Shown here: positions 22,586 to 35,833 of the stretch, in pieces
Layout: each line of letters opens with the position of its first letter
Numbering within the stretch: position 1 is the first letter of the stretch
Source: Pocillopora verrucosa
Taxonomy: Eukaryota > Cnidaria > Anthozoa > Scleractinia > Pocilloporidae
NCBI RefSeq assembly: GCF_036669915.1
Contig: NC_089319.1
Location: 3,143,082 to 3,207,081 of the forward strand
Length of the DNA: 64,000 bases
Direction of reading: 5' to 3'
The notes under the pieces: generated by a model
The model's database searches: none
Told to the model about the DNA's origin: nothing
What the model saw: the letters and a program-made list of their open reading frames with translations, nothing else
Position numbers and translations under genes: made by a program

Positions 22586-25500
22586 ATGAATCTTGCTGCT
22601 TATGGCGGGGATCCAACAGGAAACTTACTCTGCGTCAATTTTAATCAGGACTGTAGGTAAATAAGCCTGGAACTTGACGCCAAAAGGCTCCGTTTCCAAA
22701 ACTGTACAACGATTTTTCGTAATAATTTGATTGTCGATCTTTGGCATCTTTTCCTTACGTAGTTCTCTGGCAGTTGGCTCAAAGGCCGGATACAAATTGT
22801 TCTCTTTAAATTCTGTGGAAAAGTTGGAGGAGATATACGATTATGGTGGGTAAACTGTTAGTGATATGCGAGGTTGAGTTTAAGGTAAATGTTAGCAATG
22901 TCGTCATTTTCCCATAATATTTTTGTGGCGGATTTCTTATCATTATCCACAATTAGTTTTAAACCTTTCTGTGATATCAGTGATTAAGAGCGTCTCTAAG
23001 TCTAATTGTGAAGCGGTGTCTTCCGAAAGGATTTGATTGCGTGAGATGCAATAAAATCATTAAAACCTTCCAAGACAGTCACGTACATTCAATCAGCTGA
23101 TTTTACCCATATCTCTCCTTTGTTCACAAATTTTGCTTAACCTCTCAGTTATTTCTTATGTCTCTCTCTTTTGGACAATTCTTAAGGCTATCCTTTCCCA
23201 TTTTCAATGGAAGGTCACTCTAATCTTCGCGAATGACCCGAAAATAAAAATTGTTAGGATCTAACCACTACAAGCTATATATCGATGAAAAGCTTTGGTA
23301 GATTTCGATAAAAATTAAACTACATTGTTGTTATTCCCATGGCAAGAAGGAAACGAGTGCACAGTTAGACGACCAAACGCCATCCCGTTGAATTAATTGG
23401 ATTTTATACATGACCTCTGATGTCAAAGTTTAAGTGTACAGAATTAACCCTGAAAGCATCAATCTCAAAAAGTGTGTGGGCATTTCCCCATATTTGGGTT
23501 GGTTTTCATATCATTGATTTAGCAAGCTGCAGCTTTAAAAGAAATTGCAAACATATTGAATTCTGAGGCTGCTAGGAGGACAGTATTTAATGAAACAAAA
23601 ATTCTTACATACCTTTTTCCTCATTGTTCAGTTGATATTGTTAAAAATTATGTCATGCCCTCTTGGAGTGTGACATCACATTGTGAGCCTCCAGCAATAA
23701 TACAATAGAACACAAGACATAAACAGCAAGTAAAAAGGGTCCTTAATGGGAAAGTGATGGTCATAATAAGCTCCTGTTAGCATGCTTGCAATAGTGAGAT
23801 ATTGGTAATTATGCTTTTGCCAATCTTTGAAGTCAGGCAAACCATGAATCCTTGTCACCCACAGTAGGGTATAATTTATTTTGTAACCAAAAAGAGCTAG
23901 TAAGCTGAAATAATATCCACAGGTGAATTATTTTGCTCCAGAAAGTTTTCTGGTAATTTATCAATGGTCATGTGCAGCAGCTTTCTTTAGGATGGTACCA
24001 TCTGTTGAATAACAAGGTAAACCTTTTCTCTTTGATTTCTAGCTGAGACAGAAGACATTTGCATAGTAGAAAGACTATTCTCCAGTAGTCTTGTAGCCAT
24101 TGTCAGTTTATCTGCTCCTAGAAAACTTAAAGTCTGTCATTTTAAGGTAAGAATGAGACTTATTTAGCGAACACTTACAGAACATACACAATACAAAAGA
24201 ATCAATAAAGGCTATGTTAACCTTTGATTATTAATAGTAATATGTTTAGTTTTGATTAGTCACTGCAGGCTTAAATTCATGGTCTGTAGTGAATACTGAC
24301 ACTTCCTTGTTATCTTTTTATAGAAAGGAACAGAAATATGTAACTACAGTTATCCCAACACAATCTTAGCAGTCAGGCTAAACAGAGTGGTGAGTTGATA
24401 GTATGATGGTAGTTCAGTCAAGCAATAACTTTTTATGGAATCTTTCTTACCATTCTTGTAATCTTCTTTTTAGGAGTCTGCTGGATACTGATCTTGTCTT
24501 AAATTTTATAACTGCAAAACTCTATTCTAGAGTGTAATGGAAAAAATTGTCTGCCCTGTTATGGGTATTCAAGACATGCTCACAGTTTTTTCGCACTAGA
24601 GACCTACCAATTCCATGGAATAAAACCTCTTTTTGATGTCGTACTGGATAGCTTGTTTTTTCTTTTTTTAAAATATCTTTTTTCCTTTACATTTTAGCGG
24701 CTGCTTGTGGTGTTAGAAGAAAGTTTATATATTCACAATATTAGAGACATGAAGGTAAGCTAAAAAACAGAAGACTTAACAGAGAGTGTAATGAAATTGT
24801 ATGAAGATGGTTGGTAGCACTGGTGTGGTTGTATTTCTAGGTTTGAGAGGGGTATTGTTTCTTAACATGTAAACCTTGTTACTGTGAAATGAATAATATA
24901 GTTCTTATTATGTATCTCAGGGTGTGTGCTATGATTAGTCAAGTTAGCGGGCCATATTTCACTGTATGGCTCACTAAATTCAAAAGTTGGTGCGAAATGA
25001 AATATTTCCACTATATTTGAAGCTAGAGGAGTAATAAATATCTAACTAACCTTGTTTTCCTTGGTCCATACTATGAGTTATGGCCTGCACGCCTTGCACT
25101 TGGGCCATAAATCCAAGTGAGAAAACTATTACTGTCCTCAAACTTCGTTAGTTAGAGGTATTTTTAAACATCCATGTCAGAGAGCCAAAGTCACCCCTAA
25201 ACCTTACTATAAAGATGAAAAACTTTCTTCTGACAGTGCCTCTTCATCATCCATAGGTTCTACACACAATAAGAGATACACCTCCTAATCCATCAGGTTT
25301 GTAGAACAATGTCTTAACATTCATTTATGAGCTGGGCAATTTTGGAAATAAGTTTGCAGTATTGCAATTGTACTACAGTTCTGACATTTTTCTTTCATTT
25401 GGTGGCTCACAGACTGAATCTTACAACTAAAGGAATCTTTCTCAAATCTCTATTTTCCTAGGTCTATGTGCCCTCTCTGTAAACTCTGATAATTGTTACC

Positions 25501-28500
25501 TTGCCTATCCTGGAAGCAATCAGGTATGCTGAATATGACCTTCGCTATCAATAACTTTTGCCATAGTCAGCTGCCCATAGTATAATTGGTAGTTGTGCCC
25601 AAAAAAAGGGGCTGTAAGGTGAAAGGCAAACAAGAGAGTCCATTTGCAAGCAAAACAGACAGCATAACATGTCTGAAAGGGAGCAGTAGACTACCAGTAA
25701 CTGGCTTTTATTCAAGCCTCTGAACACATGCTCCATAGTGATGAAAAACAATTGCACTCACATCTAAATGTAGTATTTAACTTTGTGTATCATCTAGTGC
25801 GTTCAAATTATGATTAAAAATGTAATAAATTTTGCTTATGTTGTAGATTGGTGAGGTCCAGATATTTGACTGTGTAAATTTGGTAAGAAATCATCAAGAT
25901 AAATAACAAAACTGACATAGCCTTAAGTCATTTGATACTATTATAGAGTGAAAGACCATACAGTCCAGGCAGTAGTGTGCCGCTAGGCTTTATATCTCAC
26001 ACTCTTGTGGCACAGAACAACCTGAATGTAATGTCAATCAAAAGGCTTGGGATTATGTATAATATACATTACTTTTAATTGATTGTCAGTGGGGCTCTGA
26101 CTCATACTGTCAGCTTAAGAAACTCTTTACAGTGACCAAGGTACATTACCAACTCAGCTGATAAAACCAAATTTTTTTCAATACAACCCACCAATGCAGC
26201 CCAACTGTGACAGCTTCTCTAGAAACTTATCCCCATTTGACCTTTGACCATGTTTTAATTACATTATTTTACAGCGGGCAGTAACAATGGTTCCTGCCCA
26301 TGACTCTCCTGTAGCTGCTATGGCATTCAACTCTGCTGGGACCAAACTATCAACAGCATCAGAAAAGGTGGGCTTATTTAATGGGTAAAACTTCAGGCAA
26401 TACTTCAATAACGATTACTTTAATAGGAAGCTCTTGCCTGGAAAAGATGTCACCCTTAGATGAAACAGAGACTACGAGCATTCTCTCCTTTGTGGCCAGA
26501 GATTCCTGTGGTGCGCTAACAGCAATTTTTTTTTTCGCCGATGTTTTTTTCTCATACGACAGACTTTGCCAGAAAGGAGGGACGGCTCGTAATCTAGATG
26601 GAACATTTCTGCTGAGTCCATCCCCAAAGAACTTTGTTCTAATTGCAGTAGAGAAGAATTGTCATGAATCTAAATTTTATAAATACATCAACAAGGAAAC
26701 ATGACTAGAGTCAATACTTGTGGTTGATGACTATCAGTTAATTCAGATAGATATTTAGATGTGATCAACTTCTTTCTCTTTAGGGAACAGTAATCCGAGT
26801 GTTTGCAATTCCTGATGGAATAAAACTTTATGAATTCAGACGAGGAGTGAAGAGGTAAAAGCCATAAACTCTTGGATTTATTTCATATTTTATGGGCAAT
26901 AAAGGTATCAGGCTGTGCTAACATACTTCCCTGTCTTTTCTTTCCAGGTGTGTAACCATCAACTCGCTCGCCTTTAGCCATGACTCGCTCTTCTTGTGTG
27001 CGTCAAGTAATACAGAGACAGTACACATTTTCAAGCTGGAAGCTCCGAAGAAAGAGTAAGTAATCCGTTTGTGTTAAGAGGAAAAAAAATAGCGTGTTTT
27101 TAAAGCAGATTGAATCTCTCTAGCGTGTGTACTGCCCTTTGCAAGGTTTATTGTTACCTCTTGTCCATCGCTGCCGATTAGAACGTTTACCTGGACTGAG
27201 TTTACCCTGCTGACTGCAACTCCCAGTATGTCCACACTATTACTTTGAACCTTTCCCCCTCTCACGAAATCAAGATCCCGCCGAGATTTCAAATTCCAAG
27301 AAAGCTGACGGATATTTTTAAAAAGATATTTTAGTTGTGAAACTTAAAACAAGCGCGATTAAAAATCGTCCTTTTTCGCGGAAGGACTTTTAATATAAGC
27401 TAGCACACTAACTACATTGCATTTTTGTCTCTTTGTATAATTTGACTTCAGGCCTCCGGACGAGGCAAGCGGTTTGATGGGTTACTTTGGAAAAGCGCTC
27501 TCCCCCAGCAGCTATCTCCCAGTACATGTGAGTATGCGAGATGGTAAAGTTTTGGACAACTTGATCATGCGGTAGAATGTGTGTAACGGGTATGGAGTGA
27601 GAGACTGAAGGCAGTGGTCAGAAGTGATTTAAGCATATGTTGACACAACCTCGCAATTAAAACGAGCAAAATGATGTTTGTTGCAAGTTCACTAACTTTC
27701 ACATTATACAGGTCGCAGAAGTGTTCAACCAAGAGAGAGCTTTTGCCAGTGTTCGATTACCACAAGCAGGTATGGAAGTAAAAAAAAACAACAACAACAA
27801 CACAGAATTAACACACTGTGGTAGACTCCACATCAAATACAACTTGAACTTCGTTCCTGTTATAATGCATTCTTCGTAACTGATGCCCAATCCGAAAAAA
27901 GGTACATACGGTATCCCTCTATTTCTAAATGAAATGACTCCATGTTCCGTACTCGGTCCAAGAGTACTTCTGTTAGGGGAGGACGACCCATAGCGGCACT
28001 GCATGGCTGATAACCAACTTTTCGCGGGCTATCTCTTACTTTCCCTATGGCCCCGGCGCTGTCTGTTGAGGATCCTTTGCAGAAATATTATACTTCTCAT
28101 ATTACATCTGGGAAAGTAAAGTTATTTTGCTCCTGGCTACCTGATAGACGTCTCCGAAGCCAATCGAGGATTGTGAATGTTAAGTTTGTGTTCATTCTTC
28201 TTCGTTGAGTAATTTTTGGAGTTAATTAAGTTCTTTCCTTTTTCTCAAATCAGGTCTTAGAAACGTTTGCGCCATAGCAATGTAAGTGTTTCAAATAAAT
28301 CCCATTTGTTTATGAAATTGTTTTTTTCTGAATAAAACGTTTGAAGAATTAGATACCAGGAAAACGCTCACTTATCCTGTGTAGTAGCAAATGTACTTCT
28401 CCCTATCCCCCACAGGATTGGCAAGCTTCCACGCTTGTTGGTGTCCAGTGCGGACGGTTATCTTTACATCTACAATATCGACCCTGAGGAGGGAGGGGAC

Positions 28501-29655
28501 TGTACGCTGCTCAAACAACATAGGTGAACTACACAATTTGTTTATCAAGTGATAGCACTTGCCATAGTTGTTGGGTTATGATGGAATAAAATGAAGTATG
28601 GTGTCCTATCGTGCTGGTGGGTGTTAGTAGGTTCTCGAGTTCTACTTGTCTCATGAAAGCTTGAACCTGCTGTTGATCTTGGTTTAAAAATGGCGCTTCG
28701 GGCTTTGCATAAAGAGGTGTGGGATTGATTCATGGCCTGGGTGCTGGTGACACGAACACTCTCGCCTAGTCTCTCTCTCTCCACCCATAAGCATAACAAG
28801 ACTAACAAGAGGCTGTCATTTGCAATGGACTGACTAGCATTCTATACAGGATGGAAAAAATGTTCCTAGTCGTTAACTGCAGACGAGACTGGAAGAATCC
28901 TCGTCCTCGTTAGCAGGTTACATGCAGTATTGAACCTTTTAACTTATAATAATGCTTTTAAGACGATTGCCATGAAGAGAATTCATTTTAACCTGCTTTT
29001 AAATGGTTCCTTTGTGTCGTTGTTTTGTAGGTTAATTGGTCAAACTGAAGGCCTTGAAAAACCATCGGTAAGTATCTCCTAAGAGAGTGACGCACTAAGT
29101 TGTTGTTTTTCGTGTTTCTTTCTTTGTTGTTGTTTTTCTTTATCAAAGCTGAACACTAAAGCACTTCGTTCATACGTAGGAGTCCAAGCTTAGACAGCAG
29201 TGGAAAAAAGTTCGTCTGTGAAAAGAACAAAATTAAAATTATGTTTATTCTATTTTTATTCGTAACACTTCTCAGCTTTTTTCATTAGAAATAAGAGTAA
29301 GAAAGTATCACGTAATTTAATGGTATCTGAGTTAAAAAAAATCTTTATTTTATCGAAGATTTTTGTAAAAATATAAGCTCATAGCTAATTATTCTTCTGT
29401 AAAATGGTTTTGTGTTGTTTTGAATAGGAAGAGGAAAGCACTTCCGCCGAACTTAACCCATCTCCAACGAACAAAGAAGAAGAATCTCAAGATACAAGAG
29501 TTCGAGCATCATCACAAAACAGTCAGAATTCTCCAACAACAGGTGTATGTGACCCCACCCAAGCCATGACGGCCTTTGGTGACCTGCAAGGGCCTGGAAA
29601 CCTAAGATTGGACGATGAGACTGAGTATCCACCGCTGACTGTACACAACGAATAG
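22586..29655 (+). CDS. WIPI2: WD repeat phosphoinositide-interacting protein 2 (autophagy PROPPIN)
   Basis: WIPI2 binds PI3P on forming autophagosomes and recruits the ATG16L1 conjugation complex. Exons: 22586-22656, 22763-22845, 24043-24146, 24324-24389, 24698-24754, 25257-25296, 25462-25523, 25847-25882, 26275-26367, 26784-26854, 26948-27055, 27452-27527, 27712-27769, 28254-28281, 28416-28523, 29031-29067, 29428-29655. The frame is continuous; 441 aa. Strong family marks are [68 protein letters not shown] and [14 protein letters not shown]. The phosphoinositide-binding FRRG motif is at residues 222-225. The C-terminal tail is low in complexity, then ends [12 protein letters not shown], as in WIPI2. 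That tail and the overall match favour WIPI2 over WIPI1. The start gives MNLA followed by the first blade, as in the family. Confidence 0.95.
26095..26235. repeat. diverged copy of the 'TTTACAGTGACC' repeat family
   Basis: The segment CTCTTTACAGTGACCAAGGT, followed by a TACCAACTCAGCTGATAA-type stretch and an ACCCACCAATGCAGCCCAACT stretch, parallels parts of the repeats at about 37130-37380, 47440-47700 and 52440-52625. It lies in a WIPI2 intron. It is strongly diverged. Confidence 0.45.
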
Positions 29656-32373
29656 AGTCTCCGTCAAATCTCTTTCTTAGACGGTCTTCGCTTTCTTCAC
29701 TTTTTATGCCCAAAACCGCTGTATTCAGCAGTAGATCTGATGCGGACACTTTTTAAACGAAGAAGTTCTTGTAGGACTTCTTGTACTCTTTTTGGTGTGT
29801 TTGCTCTGATTTTCCTTGTTTAACGAAAGAAAATTTTCTCGCAGTCGTCAAGTTTGTTCGCAAGAACAGTGTTCCTTTGAGGATAAGAAGGTAGTAAGGT
29901 TTTCAAAGCTATTACATTGCATAGAAATTTTTTTGTAGAAGACAAAGATTTTATGCGTTCTTGTGCGAGTGAGTGTTTTGGGTGGAAGTGTCAAAAGTGA
30001 TTTTTAAGTTATAAAGTTATACGATATATGCATCTATTTGATTCTTCAAATTCCTTGATTAAACAGATCCATTTAACTTTCTGTGTACCGTAAAAATGTT
30101 TTCGATGAAAGGAGAGTTAAGGCGATAACACGACGATTTATTGAAGTTATGTTTGTTTTGGTTTCTATTCTCGATGATTTATTGTAGTCAGCTTTCTATA
30201 AGCTTGCTGATTGTTGTTTTGTTGGGGATGGGCTGAAACCACGAATTTGGTTCATTACCGATGTATATTATGTCGAAAACACCAGTAGGAAATGATTTGA
30301 AAATGAAAACCATGGGAACGGCCCGTATGATATCACAACGTGAAGTAACAGGTGCCATTTGGTCGTTAGCCAATCAGATCAGTTAAATTACGCCCCCCGT
30401 GTCCCATCAAATAATACACGAGTTGAGGTGAAGGTCGCCACTTTTTGTCTTGAAACGCCCTACAGATCCTAAAAAATTAGGGGACTTGGAAGTCAGTGTT
30501 CATCCAATCAAGAGAATCCGCAATTTTTCTTGGTGGAAACGGATTTTCTCCTGGCAGCAGCCCCATGATGCAGAAACAAGTTCAGGTGACCAAAGAGTAT
30601 ATCATCAGTTACCCGAAGGAAAATGCTGCAGCGAAGGCGAAGAGGCGAACTCTTCTTCCCACAGATCTCGTAACGAAGGTTGTAATTGTTGAGGGAGGTA
30701 CACAATCTTCGCTAACAGCGAGCGAACTGGCCGAGATATTAGATATGCAAGTTGGCAATCACACCAAAAGAACCAAGACCACCCAGCTACACTGACTATA
30801 AACAGCACACGACATCTTTCACTACCGATTGCTTTTTGTCAATACAAGAAAGGCTACCGGAGACATAACAACAGTACCAGCCCCCACAATTTGGAAATTT
30901 GCTCTGTGAACTTGAAGTTAATTTAAATGTAGAAAAACAACTTTGCATATGAAAACTGATACGCAATTCCTTGAACGTATCTTAGCTGTGTTGATCAGTT
31001 AATATTTTCTTTTCTTTTTTCTTTTCTTACACTGTTCTTTACGGCCACTTCACTTTAATTGCAACTTTGTTAACATCGGAAAAGGAATTTAAAAAAATTC
31101 GCAAACTACAAAAATAATATCTTAAAATTATTCTTTCAGCTAAAAAAAAATACACTGCTATTTTCTCTCATTTGTTATTAATCGTACGTATTAAAGAGCC
31201 ATTTAAATATTTGATGTGTATTTAGAGACGTCTACCAGTCAATTTATTACTAATGAGAGTTGAGATCCAGAAGTTCGCAAGCGCCTCGCTAGGAACTGCA
31301 AATTAGAGATCTTATCGCGTTATACCACCTTAGGTTACAACTTTTGACATCAAATACAAATTAAATCCTGACGATATCAATTCTAACAGCTGCAGTCATC
31401 AATAACGTACATGTTTTTCTGAATACTTATAAGAGGCTTCAGGTTAAAGAGGCAGTACGCCTAGGAAGGTTTAATGAAGATCACCCTTATTAAGGCATGT
31501 CTGCTGTTAAGGTGGACGACAAGGACCATCTAATGCTATGCCTATACAATGTGAGGCGTCGTTATCAATGTAGTATTCCCCTAAAAACGTAATAGCATGG
31601 ACCAGCTAGGTTCAAGAAGAGGTTTACGAGTGCCCTGTGGCCTTGGCAGGTCCATTGTTTTAAATTTACATCAGGTTAATGGCGGCAGGGGACATACACT
31701 GTTTTTCTTTCATTTAAGTTAATGGGGGTAGGCAGAACGGCCAAGTCAGTCAAAGTTGGAGAAAATTCTGACAAAATCTTCCATGAATAATTTCGAATTG
31801 GAAATGTTTGTTTTTCTTTATGATAATTAGGCGTTTCCCGAATCCATGAGTATCAAGGAGGTGTTTCGTATGACACTCGATACGCTTATTTTCCTGCCGC
31901 ATATAAGACTCAGAAGCATGGATTAGTAAATTAAAATATTTTGCAATCCATTTTACATAAGTGGACAATCTTGGACCTGTGACAGAGTGAATAAGTGAAA
32001 CGAGTAGAAAGGAAACAATAGTAATTCTAGCAAGACATTAAAAACCAAACCGATTTATCAAAAAAGGAAAAAAAGACATTTGAAAAGAGGAAATTTTCAT
32101 TCTTCATTCCTATTCCCTTTATCTTCATTCCAAGTCCTAAGCCCACAAAGCATTAGGGGATTAATTGGATTTTACCTCCAGCCAGCAGGGGAGTCGATAA
32201 AAACACTTTGGTGATAACTGATATTCGTTCTGTGCGGTTTCCTACAAAACGCAGTCCTCAAACTTACAGATGGTCATTTGTGTAAACTGATATTTTCCCT
32301 GCGGTCTCATATTACCGAAACGCGCGGGAACATGCGATGAAACGTTCGCTCCTCGTGGTGATCGATTGAAGTC
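29656..32373. other. WIPI2 3' flank and intergenic DNA
   Basis: The WIPI2 3' UTR begins here, with an ATTAAA at about 30058. Overlapping short frames occur at 30450-30810 on both strands. The longest ATG-initiated plus-strand one is listed separately. The rest is AT-rich with no recognised gene. Confidence 0.45.
30565..30795 (+). CDS. unrecognised small ORF (76 aa), doubtful
   Basis: An ATG-initiated frame runs through a locally GC-richer patch. It encodes a basic stretch (KENAAAKAKRRTLLP), a hydrophobic patch (TKVVIVEGG) and a C-terminal helix-like SELAEILDMQV. I do not recognise it. Other frames overlap it on both strands, and no splice partner is evident. It could be part of the WIPI2 3' UTR, a fragment of a repeat, or a small gene. 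Confidence 0.2.
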   Translation: MMQKQVQVTKEYIISYPKENAAAKAKRRTLLPTDLVTKVVIVEGGTQSSLTASELAEILDMQVGNHTKRTKTTQLH

Positions 32374-35319
32374 ATGGGTGATTTGTACCATAAAGCCGCC
32401 CGTGATGGAGTTTTCGAACTCCTGAAAACGGCCACGAAACGAGATGCGAACCGAAGGGACGAAGACGGAATGACTCCAGTACACTATGCAGCTAGTTGTG
32501 GAAATGTCGAAGCCCTTAGATTGCTGGTCGGAAAGGGGTAGGTCTAACTAAATTAGGCGTTCCTAATTTTCGGAAACGATTCACTTAACGAAATATTGTA
32601 ACACTAGCACAAAAGACGGAATGGGGTTTCTTTGACCGTGATAATTTTTTTTGTTCAAAGAATTTGGGATCAAGGGAAAATTAAGAGCTTAAGCTTAGCA
32701 CCTGCCGAATGGAAGCTTGTGAAATTTGCGGTGTTGTTTATAATATTTGTACCAAAATACATGCAAAATATGAAAAGTTGCAATCATTTAAATCTCATCG
32801 AGTTACGCTTCTGCTGCTGATTTGCAGTTTCTGTGTGCAGGCAAATTAAAAAGCACTAGAAGAATATCAGACAAAGATTTTCTATCCGTGTCCATTCACG
32901 CAATATTTTCTTTTCTGTTAATTTTTAAAATCTAATTGTGTGCATGTTTAGGAAAGTAAATGTGCGAAGTCATTAGATGAAGAGTGAAAACACTCCGCGA
33001 GATCTTTAGTTTGGTGATTTAACGAGTGAACAACGACTTGATTCATCCGTGTGTAAATTTTTGAGGATAACATTATTGACAACAATGGCTAGAGTTTGTC
33101 ATCGTTTCCGTAAATTCAATAATTTGTTACTCAAATGCCATGCTCCAAACTTTGGAATTTTTCTCTAAGAGTTTTCATTTGTTTTTCACGCAAGTAAATT
33201 TCAAATTAAGTGATAGGATTTGGTTTAAATAACGAAGAGTTACGAGTAAATCACATTTCAGATAAAAATTGAGACAAATTAAACTTTGTGTAGTTCTTTG
33301 GGTCAAGTTCTAACTTTACTCACAAAACTGTATATATCCCAATTTAGCAATTTTGAAAGGAATGTAAAGACTTCCTGTTTTCCATTGTTTATTTCTAACT
33401 AAATCTTTGGTTTTCATGGAAATTTTTATCCCATATAAGGAGTACATACTTTTTTTTTGTTGTCTTCAAATTTTAAAAGCTTTATTTGTTGATAAGTTCC
33501 CAAGGCAATAGTTGCCTGTCGATCAGATTTTGTATCCACCATCATTTTACCAAATTTTTCTCTTGTTACCAGTTCTACTGGTATCACTCCTGAGTACAAT
33601 TTGAAGCACTGAGATCAACACAGATCATAGTTTAAAACAGAGGCTACAGTCTTCCATGATTTTTGAAACATGCTAGATAAATGAAATAAAATGTGGAGAC
33701 CTGTTGGCCCACCTCAACTTCTGGTCATTTTTAAAATAAGACAGCCTTGCCATCAGAACCATACTTCTCAATTAAGTGGCAGGAAATGACATTAACAATA
33801 ATAATAATGATAATAATAATAAGGATAACTATAACAATAACGATAACGATAATGTGGTACAAGTAGGTTCAAGTTTGCCCCCTGGCTGGCTTTTTGCAAA
33901 ACATTCAATTTCATGATGCGCCTCTCCATGTACAAATGGGTATTGGTGTTATTCAAGAAGGAAAGGTGATCATGAAATGCTAAAAGCACCCATCCAAGAC
34001 AAAAAAGTGGGATAAACCTAGGATACCTTACCTAAGATGGTGAGCCCTTTATTCTGGCTAACTGATAAAATTGAACCCTGATTTTCAGAGGAGAGCCTGA
34101 CAGAGCAAACCAGGATGGGGCAAGTGCTGTGCACCTGGCTGCCAGCTGTGGACAACTCAACTGTTTGAGTTTCCTAACAAACTTTGGTGCAGACATCTGG
34201 GCTCTGGACAATGAGGGACGGACACCATTAGAGGAAGCTGCCCTTCATGGGCGTATGGAATGCGTGAGACATTTAGATGGACTTATTGCTATCCACATGA
34301 TGCGCAATAAGAAAGAAGTAGACAGGCACAGGAGACAAGCTAAAAAAGATATGATGAAAAGGATAAGAAAGCGCGATAAGGACGTGCAACGCCGAGATAA
34401 TGCTTATGAAAGAAGAGTTGCAAAGGAAACTAGGGTAAGAAGTAAGTCTATGAATGATGACCAGAAAGATACATGGACTGGAAATGGATTGTCTATCCCT
34501 CACAAAAATGCTGAGAAGCAGTTCTCACAATTAACCAATGTTGGCCATTTTCCAGAGCAAGAGAAATCAAATGAGAAGAAAAGCATGAAGTCCCACTCTT
34601 CAGAGACCTTTCAATTTGGTTCTAAAAAAGGTAGAATGATGGGAGTCTTTCGCTCAAAATTCAGCTCACTACGCAGCTCAAAAGATGAGCCACAAATTAT
34701 TAATCGCAGGTCATTAGAAGATGCTGGCCTTGTCAGGAGCTTTTCTCAGAGTACACCTTCTTTTTTGGATCAGTTTGAGTCAAAGGCAATTGAGAATCAA
34801 CACCAGAGTTTAGCTTCAGATTCTGTTGATCCCTATGAACTTGATTACTCAGACCTGTCCTTTGGACATGTGGTCAAAAAGTTTGACGACAAAGGCAATG
34901 TTACAACACATGTTCATTATGTTCCAAAGAATCCAACTAAGATGATGAATGGCAGTGTGACAAGCCGAACTAGCCTCAGCAGTCAGTTAAGCTCAGTTAG
35001 TCAGCTGAGTTCCTCATTAAATGACATTCGCAGTTTGAAATCTATTGAGCTTGAAGATGCATTCTCTCTGTCGGACATTGAAACAGAAAACACAAGAAAT
35101 AAAACCCTTGTCACATTTATGGCTTCACTGAACTTGGAACAGTTCACTACATCTTTGATCAATGAAAGAATTGATTTAAGTACTTTATCTCTGTGTTCTG
35201 ATGATGACCTCAAAGACATTGGCCTCCCTCTTGGGCCAAGAAGAAAAATTCTGGATGCTGTACGGAAAAGAAATGCAGCATTGAGTCATCCAGGGCCAAT
35301 GAGTGACTCAAAAATTTAA
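32374..35319 (+). CDS. ankyrin-repeat and SAM-domain scaffold, ANKS4B/USH1G (SANS)-like
   Basis: ANKS4B and SANS are scaffolds that join harmonin/myosin-VII complexes at microvilli tips or hair-cell links. Two exons, 32374-32537 and 34089-35319, give 464 aa. The product opens [18 protein letters not shown]. It has about three ankyrin repeats ([50 protein letters not shown]), then the basic segment [18 protein letters not shown] long Ser-rich central region follows. A SAM domain occupies about residues 395-450 ([11 protein letters not shown] ... [16 protein letters not shown]). The protein ends in DSKI, which fits a class I PDZ-binding motif (S/T-X-hydrophobic), as expected for harmonin partners. 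The two-exon layout and domain order fit the family. Which of the two vertebrate paralogues it matches better cannot be decided. Confidence 0.9.
33794..33853. repeat. imperfect (TAA/GATAA)n microsatellite
   Basis: ATAATAATAATGATAATAAT-type runs grade into ATAACGATAACGATAA. It lies within the long intron of the ankyrin-SAM gene. Confidence 0.85.
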
Positions 35320-35624
35320 TCTTATTGAAAGGTTTCAGTGAGCAATTTATTCTGTATTTTTGTTTTGTTTGGCATGTAACTTTTATACCTGTATTTTTCA
35401 AGAATTACAGAATGATAAATTTATTTTGCCTTGCCATTGTCAAGCCTTCAGACCAAAAACCCAACATGAATTATTGTTAACTTCCCAAGCAAAATACATA
35501 ATCAACTAATTCCTCATAATGATACACGATGATGGCATTGTTAATTATTTCATTATGAGTCTGACTTTTAATTGGTACCTTGAAGTTGACAGTTCCAGGT
35601 CACAGTGACTAATGTGGTATCACT

Positions 35625-35833
35625 TTAACCCTTAAACTCCCAGAAGTGATTAACATGTAACTTCTCCCCACTATATCTATACATTATCCAGCAAACAGGT
35701 AATGAGAATATTCAAACTTATCAGGTAGAAGTTATCTAAATCAAACACCTCATTCTCACAACTTATTGACAATGAAATATGGAGTAGCTTGAGCAGAGAG
35801 TTTACAAACAGATCTTGGGAGGTAAAGGGTTAA
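35625..35833. mobile_element. TTAA-type MITE, subfamily B (copy 1)
   Basis: Begins TTAACCCTTAAACTCCCAGA and ends GGGAGGTAAAGGGTTAA. The interior resembles the copy at 45018-45229 (AGTGATTAACATGTAACTTC; AACAGGTAATGAGA) and differs from subfamily A. Confidence 0.85.

Noticed and set aside
34273-35401. minus-strand frames over the ankyrin-SAM exon
   Set aside because: Antisense shadows of a well-supported coding exon.
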